Assembly: GCA_022795575.1 (NCBI GenBank)
Contig: JAAWGY010000072.1
Span: 1-9,610, forward strand
From: Angelakisella sp.
GTDB taxonomy: Bacteria; Bacillota; Clostridia; Oscillospirales; Ruminococcaceae
Length of the DNA: 9,610 nt
Direction of reading: 5' to 3'
Position numbers and translations under genes: made by a program. A model generated the notes under the pieces. That model was not told the DNA's origin. It saw only the letters and a list, made by a program, of their open reading frames with translations, and did not search any database. Shown piece by piece: positions 6,604 to 9,610 of the stretch (position 1 is its first letter; every line of letters starts with the position of its first letter).

Positions 6604-7536
6604 TTAAAGCGGGATGTTGTTCTCTTGGATAAAGGCGGCGATCTCCCGGGCGGCGGGCATGGCGGGGGCGGTGCCGATGCGGGTGACGGCCAGGTTGGCC
6701 ACCACGTTGCCGTAAAGGGCCGCCGCCTTCAGGGGGAGGCCCTGGCTCAGCCCGGCCAGCAGCCCGCCGTTAAAGGCGTCCCCGGCCCCGGTGGTATCCA
6801 CCACCGGCACATCGTAGTTGTGCAGCCAGGCCTCGCTTTCCCCGTCGTTGTAGTAGACGCCCCGGCCCCCCAGGGTGATGATGACCTTCTGCACCCCCTT
6901 TTGGAAGAAGGCCTCCGCCGCCCCTTTGCAGCCCTCCGGGCCATCGCAGGGGATGCCGGTAAGGATCCGGGCCTCCACCTCGTTGGGGGTGACAAGGTAG
7001 AGCATCCGGTACAGCTCCTCCGGCAGGTGCTGCACCGGGGCGGGGTTGAGGATCACCCGGACGCCCTTTTTTGCCGCCAGCCGGATGAGCTTTTCGGTGG
7101 CGTCGGTGTTGATCTCCAGCTGGAGGAGGAGGTATTCGCACCCCGTCAGGGCCTGGTCCAGCCTGGCGATGTCGTTGTCGTCGTAGGTGCTACAGGCCCC
7201 CAGCACCACCACAATCTCGTTCTGGCCGGTGGCCTCGTCCACCGAGATCAGCGCCGCCCCGGTGGGGGCCTTGCCGGTGCGGAAGACGTAGTCCAGCCCG
7301 ATGCCGTCCCTTTGGAAGGAGGACAGGGCGATGCCGGCAAAGTCGTCCTCCCCCAGCTTGGTGGAAAAGACCAGGTCGCACCCGGCCCGCCGGGCGGCGG
7401 CGGCCTGGTTGGCCCCCTTGCCCCCCGGCCCCGCCCGGAAGAAGCTGCCCATCACCGTCTCCCCCGGCTCCGGCAGGTGGGGGGTCCTGGCCATCAGGTC
7501 CACCACAAAGCTGCCGATGACCGCTGTCTTTTTCAT
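6604..7536 (-). CDS. rbsK: PfkB-family pentose kinase (ribokinase, possibly deoxyribokinase)
   Basis: ATP-dependent sugar kinase of the ribokinase/PfkB fold, 310 residues as usual for ribokinase. Visible motifs: the N-terminal VIGSFVVDLM, GGKGANQAAAARRAG (38-52, first PfkB signature), QLE (Glu141), LNPAP (163-167), PNEVEA, and DTTGAGDAFNGG (247-258) with catalytic Asp253 and the anion hole. Compared by eye with E. coli ribokinase (GSINADHI), Asp16 is kept as Asp13, but Asn14, which lies at the ribose hydroxyls, is Val11. Enterobacterial deoxyribokinase (DeoK) as I recall it also has a hydrophobic residue there (GSNMVDLI). Together with deoC this points to 2-deoxyribose as a likely substrate, so deoK could be the better symbol; rbsK is given only as the family name. 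The ATG at 7536 is 4 bases from the LacI stop, with AAAGGAG inside the regulator's last codons, implying coupling. Confidence 0.93.
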   Translation of the reverse strand: MKKTAVIGSFVVDLMARTPHLPEPGETVMGSFFRAGPGGKGANQAAAARRAGCDLVFSTKLGEDDFAGIALSSFQRDGIGLDYVFRTGKAPTGAALISVDEATGQNEIVVVLGACSTYDDNDIARLDQALTGCEYLLLQLEINTDATEKLIRLAAKKGVRVILNPAPVQHLPEELYRMLYLVTPNEVEARILTGIPCDGPEGCKGAAEAFFQKGVQKVIITLGGRGVYYNDGESEAWLHNYDVPVVDTTGAGDAFNGGLLAGLSQGLPLKAAALYGNVVANLAVTRIGTAPAMPAAREIAAFIQENNIPL

Positions 7537-7540
7537 AGCG

Positions 7541-8602
7541 TCACTCTCCTTTGCTTCCCTCTGCTGCTGTTTCCTTCTTTTCTTTGCAGTATCGCTCCGA
7601 GCCCCGGATCTTCAGCTCCGGCGTCAAAATCACCCGCTGGGCGGGGTGGTCCCCCTTTTTGCGGCCCATAGCCCGGGCCAGCAGCTTCATGGCCTGCCGG
7701 CCCATCTCGTGGGTGGAGCGGTCCACCACCGTCAGGGCGATGCCCAGCATCTCCAGCGTCACCACCTCGTCAAACCCCACCACCGCCATCTCCTCCGGGA
7801 TGCGCCGGCCGGTGCGGGTAAGGGCCGCAAGGCAGCCCAGGGTCATCAGGTTGTTGGCGGGGAAGATGGCGGTGACGTCGGGGCGGCGGCGCAGGATGGA
7901 CCGGGTGATGGCCTCGCCGCTTTCCACCGAAAAGTCGCCGTAATAGACCAGCTCCTCCTCCACCGGCAGGCCGGCGGCGGCAAAGGCGTCCCGGTAGCCG
8001 GTAAGCCGGTCCCGGCCGGGGACGGTGTCCATGGGGCCGCAGATGGCGGCGATGCGGCGGTGGCCGTTTTCCAGCAGCAGCCGGGTGGCCTCGTAGGCGC
8101 CTCTGCGGTTATCGATAAACACCCCGTCCAGGTTGGAATACTTGACGTCCCGGTCCACCAAAACAATGGGGATGCGCATATTGCTCAAAAGGTTCAGGTA
8201 CTCGTTGTTGATGCTGTCGTCGTCGTCCGAGTTGGGGGTGATGATGATGCCGCTGACCTGGGCCTTTTGCAGCAGCCGCAGAAAGTGGATCTCCTCCTGG
8301 TCGGACTGGCGGGAGTTGCAGATAAAAAGGCTGAAGCCCTGCTCCGCCGCCGCCGGCTCGATGCCGGCGATAACCTCGGCGAAAAAGCCGTTGCTCAGGT
8401 CCGGGATGATCACCCCGATGACCTTGCTGCCGCTCCGGGTCCCCCGGACCAGGTCGGCGGGGTCCAGCCCCAGGGCTGCCATGGCTTCCTCCACCCGGCG
8501 GCGGGTCTCGGGCCGGACACTGTCCGATTTGTGGATCACCCGGGATACGGTGGCGGTGGATACCCCGGCCCGCCGGGCAATGTTCCTGACATTGGCGGCC
8601 AT
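7541..8602 (-). CDS. LacI-family transcriptional regulator
   Basis: First gene of the operon; a dimeric repressor expected to respond to a sugar or sugar phosphate. In the 353-residue product residues 3-24 form the helix-turn-helix (VRNIARRAGVSTATVSRVI), followed by the third helix around 30-45. A periplasmic-binding-protein-like effector domain runs from about residue 60 (VIGVIIPDLSNGFFAEVIAGIE) to 335, including GHRRIAAICGP, VGFDEV and a C-terminal LTPELKIRGS. The tail (338-353) is charged and unstructured-looking. The hinge is odd: instead of the usual Y-x-P-N-x-x-A-R-x-L it reads LGLDPADLVRGTRSG, and the Leu that inserts into the operator minor groove seems to be Thr55. AAAGGAG lies 6 bases before the ATG at 8602. 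It probably controls both its own operon and the divergent mutarotase gene, as regulators in such a position often do. Confidence 0.95.
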   Translation of the reverse strand: MAANVRNIARRAGVSTATVSRVIHKSDSVRPETRRRVEEAMAALGLDPADLVRGTRSGSKVIGVIIPDLSNGFFAEVIAGIEPAAAEQGFSLFICNSRQSDQEEIHFLRLLQKAQVSGIIITPNSDDDDSINNEYLNLLSNMRIPIVLVDRDVKYSNLDGVFIDNRRGAYEATRLLLENGHRRIAAICGPMDTVPGRDRLTGYRDAFAAAGLPVEEELVYYGDFSVESGEAITRSILRRRPDVTAIFPANNLMTLGCLAALTRTGRRIPEEMAVVGFDEVVTLEMLGIALTVVDRSTHEMGRQAMKLLARAMGRKKGDHPAQRVILTPELKIRGSERYCKEKKETAAEGSKGE

Positions 8603-8770
8603 TCATAGCTCCTTTCGGCGTTTTATCATTTCTGGAAACCGTCGGTCATCCACACCGGCGATGTCAGGTGTCCCTCCGGGGGCCTGCCGCGGTCTCTATT
8701 CTTAGGAAACCACAAACGGGCGGCAAAAGAAATTGACAATTAGACCAAAGATTCTTTTGCTTTCTCCAGG

Positions 8771-8810
8771 AATGTAACCAAAAGCCGGTTATTTTTCATG
8801 TTGTTACATT
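8771..8810. promoter_or_regulatory. Perfect 8-base inverted repeat with 24-base spacer, possible operator pair
   Basis: AATGTAAC (8771-8778) and GTTACATT (8803-8810) are exact reverse complements, 32 bases centre to centre, about three helical turns. The spacer contains an imperfect palindrome around CCGG (8785-8788). The dyad lies in the AT-rich centre of the divergent region, 20 bases upstream of the plus-strand -35 box, so a regulator bound here could influence both units. Whether the LacI-family protein or another factor binds is not shown by the sequence. Confidence 0.4.
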
Positions 8811-8829
8811 TTGTTTCAGAAAAAATTGT

Positions 8830-8858
8830 TTTACAGCCCCCGTTTCTTGTGGTATTTT
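8830..8858 (+). promoter_or_regulatory. Sigma-A-type promoter for the mutarotase unit
   Basis: TTTACA (8830-8835, five of six consensus bases) and TATTTT (8853-8858, four of six) are 17 bases apart, and the -10 box is preceded by TGG (8850-8852), an extended -10 element. Transcription would start near 8865, giving a leader of about 54 bases before the short ORF at 8919 and about 200 before the mutarotase. Confidence 0.5.
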
Positions 8859-8873
8859 GTAAGTGGGCCGAGG

Positions 8874-8895
8874 CCCCGGGGGACTCCGCCCGGGG
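8874..8895 (+). other. GC-rich leader hairpin
   Basis: CCCCGGG (8874-8880) pairs with CCCGGGG (8889-8895) around an 8-base loop in the predicted 5' leader, about 10 bases ahead of the AAGGAGG at 8905-8911. It is not followed by a T run, so it is not an intrinsic terminator. It may affect leader stability or ribosome access. Confidence 0.4.
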
Positions 8896-8918
8896 AACGG
8901 CGGGAAGGAGGAGGCAGT

Positions 8919-9071
8919 ATGCCACAGCAGTACGAGCCCCGGGCAGGATGTGTCACCCTTGGGGGCTGACGGGCCAACGGGGTGATCTTGGCGCTGCCGG
9001 GCATTGACCAACAGGCGTTTGACGCTATGATTCCCCAAACTGATGAAAAGGTGGTTGTTTTAAGATGCTGA
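8919..9071 (+). other. Short ORF interrupted by in-frame TGA, overlapping mutarotase start
   Basis: ATG at 8919 follows an ideal AAGGAGG by 7 bases and opens a 16-codon ORF (MPQQYEPRAGCVTLGG) ending in TGA at 8967-8969. The same frame then continues without a stop through RANGVILALPGIDQQAFDAM and a further stretch to ...VVVLRC, ending with TGA at 9069-9071, which overlaps the mutarotase ATG at 9065. Both parts look protein-like in composition and codon choice. Possible readings are a leader peptide followed by untranslated DNA, a 50-residue gene broken by one nonsense change (TGG to TGA, or a sequencing error), or a recoded TGA (selenocysteine). A small hairpin (8987-9001, triloop GCT at 8993-8995, 23 bases past the TGA) would fall in the distance range known for bacterial SECIS elements, but it contains two G-U pairs and is weak. 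I do not recognise the protein. Standard use of TGA as stop is seen in deoC, the ATPase and lacI-type genes here. Confidence 0.4.
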
Positions 9072-9502
9072 GAGGGATTCCCAATTGTCTTTCCCCCGAG
9101 CTGCTAAAGGTCATTGCCGAGATGGGGCACGGGGACGTGCTGGTTATTGGCGACGCGTTTTACCCCTCCGCCTCCAGCGCCCGGCACAGTATGCTGGTGC
9201 GGGCGGACGGGGTGCGGGCGACCGAGATCCTGGACGCGGTGCTGCGGTTTTTCCCCCTGGACCGGTCGGTGGAAACGCCGGTGCTGATTATGGACAAGCA
9301 GGACTGCGACAAGGAGATCCCCACCCCCATCTGGGAGGAATACCGGGAGGTGGTGCGCCGGTACGACGACCGGGGGGACGGGTGCGTGGGGATGATTGAC
9401 CGGTTCGATTTTTACAAGGCGGCGGAGAAGGCCTACGCCGTGGTGGCCACCGGGGAAACGGCGCTGTACGGCTGTATGATGATCCAGAAGGGGACGCTGT
9501 AA
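9065..9502 (+). CDS. RbsD/FucU-family sugar mutarotase (FucU type)
   Basis: Cytoplasmic mutarotase that speeds alpha/beta anomer exchange of a monosaccharide so that transporters and kinases get the right form. The 145-residue product aligns by eye along its length with E. coli FucU: MLRGIPNCLSPELLKVIAEMGHGD (catalytic His22), a following Asp30, VRADGVRATEILDAVL, and the C-terminal RFDFYKAAEKAYAVVATGE followed by ALYG and KKG-like QKG. These fit FucU more than RbsD, though FucU proteins also act on ribose. The ATG has AAGGTGG (9048-9054) ten bases upstream and overlaps the end of a preceding short frame, so its translation could be coupled. It is divergent from the kinase/transporter operon, and its likely job is to serve the same pentose. 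No clear intrinsic terminator with a T run follows. Confidence 0.93.
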   Translation: MLRGIPNCLSPELLKVIAEMGHGDVLVIGDAFYPSASSARHSMLVRADGVRATEILDAVLRFFPLDRSVETPVLIMDKQDCDKEIPTPIWEEYREVVRRYDDRGDGCVGMIDRFDFYKAAEKAYAVVATGETALYGCMMIQKGTL

Positions 9503-9512
9503 CGGGGTAAGT

Positions 9513-9610
9513 GTTAGAACCTGTATTCATAACCGGATGATGCAGGCAGGACAAGGGATTTTCCCGCCCTGCAAGGCAAAAAACCGCAGCAATACTTGGT
9601 GTATTGCAAG
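9513..9610. repeat. Hairpin-rich sequence, possible edge of a dispersed repeat or MITE
   Basis: No gene is visible from the mutarotase stop to the window end. GCAATAC (9589-9595) and GTATTGC (9601-9607) form a perfect seven-pair stem with a five-base loop. An imperfect hairpin lies at 9546-9572 (GCAGG and GGG on one arm, CCC and CCTGC on the other). The base composition is lower in GC than the genes. The stretch starting TTAGAACCTGTATTC resembles, from memory, repeated intergenic or transposon-end sequence, but the element is cut by the window and I cannot name it. Confidence 0.3.

Larger units (their letters stand above)
8603..8918. promoter_or_regulatory. Divergent regulatory region between lacI-type gene and mutarotase unit
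   Basis: No gene is seen in this stretch of more than 300 bases. Its middle part (about 8700-8865) is markedly AT-rich compared with all flanking DNA, as expected for promoters. It holds a plus-strand sigma-A-like promoter, a long dyad and a GC-rich leader hairpin, listed separately. For the minus strand the best pair I can find is TTGCCG (8721-8726) and AAGAAT (8698-8703), spaced 17 bases, each matching four of six consensus bases; this is weak. ACCG-T-CGGT (8638-8646) is a small palindrome close to the regulator start and could be an operator half. Confidence 0.5.

Noticed and set aside
5647..7671. Very long open frame of 674 codons on the plus strand, antisense to ATPase and kinase genes
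   Set aside because: Its product is a Gly/His/Val/Asp-rich string without recognisable domains, while the minus strand carries complete ABC ATPase and PfkB motifs. Long antisense frames are expected in GC-rich coding DNA.
7301..8608. 435-codon plus-strand frame opposite the LacI-family gene
   Set aside because: It covers the clear helix-turn-helix and effector domain of the regulator on the other strand and has no family-like motifs.
8733..8738. Consensus TTGACA as a -35 box on the plus strand
   Set aside because: No acceptable -10 hexamer occurs 15-19 bases downstream; TTTACA/TATTTT with an extended -10 is a better promoter.
8970..9001. Strong SECIS element proving selenocysteine at the TGA 8967
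   Set aside because: Only small stems are available (GCCAA/TTGGC too close to the TGA; the 8987-9001 stem has two wobbles and a triloop). GC-rich DNA gives such stems by chance, so it is kept only as a weak possibility.
8798..9007. 69-codon plus-strand frame crossing the leader
   Set aside because: It begins upstream of the predicted promoter, has no ribosome site and an unlikely composition.
1..9610. CRISPR array, tRNA or rRNA genes
   Set aside because: No regularly spaced direct repeats and no tRNA or rRNA signature sequence were seen on either strand.

Overview
The window looks like chromosomal DNA from a GC-rich, low-lipopolysaccharide-type (Firmicutes) gut anaerobe, most likely a clostridial Oscillospiraceae relative of Flavonifractor, Pseudoflavonifractor or Lawsonibacter. 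This is an inference: coding regions are very GC-rich with G/C third positions, almost every gene has a strong AAGGAGG-type ribosome binding site, GTG and probably TTG starts occur, the solute-binding protein is a lipobox lipoprotein with a Gly/Ser/Pro/Ala linker, and the GC-rich intergenic repeats resemble those I associate with this group. No database search was possible.

Layout. Positions 1-298 are non-coding: GC-rich imperfect repeats, a strong intrinsic terminator for the minus strand (155-184) and a G-quadruplex motif (200-219). From 8602 down to 299 eight genes run on the minus strand, in transcription order: LacI-family regulator, ribokinase-family sugar kinase, ABC ATPase, two ABC permeases, a cytoplasmic type I phosphodiesterase/nucleotide pyrophosphatase, a UgpB-like solute-binding lipoprotein and deoxyribose-phosphate aldolase (DeoC). 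Most junctions are 4-20 bases or overlapping (ATGA). The two exceptions are 55 bases before the binding-protein gene and about 107 bases before deoC, the latter holding two hairpins that could act as an attenuator. A relatively AT-rich 460-base divergent regulatory region (8603-9064) separates this operon from a FucU-type sugar mutarotase on the plus strand (9065-9502). The last 108 bases have hairpins and look like the edge of a dispersed repeat.

How the genes fit together. LacI senses a sugar or sugar phosphate; a CUT1/Ugp-type importer brings in a substrate; an internal phosphodiesterase could hydrolyse a phospho-linked substrate; a mutarotase interconverts anomers of the released pentose; a kinase phosphorylates it at C5; DeoC splits 2-deoxyribose 5-phosphate into glyceraldehyde 3-phosphate and acetaldehyde. 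The kinase lacks the Asn that ribokinase uses near the sugar 2-OH, and nucleoside phosphorylase, deaminase and phosphopentomutase genes are absent, so the best reading is catabolism of free or phosphodiester-linked 2-deoxyribose (or a related pentose) rather than a standard nucleoside-salvage deo operon. The pairing of a Ugp-like transporter and an NPP phosphodiesterase with a deoxyribose pathway is the most unusual aspect. The oddest local signal is a short ORF with an ideal ribosome binding site, an in-frame TGA, and a continuation that overlaps the mutarotase start (8919-9071).
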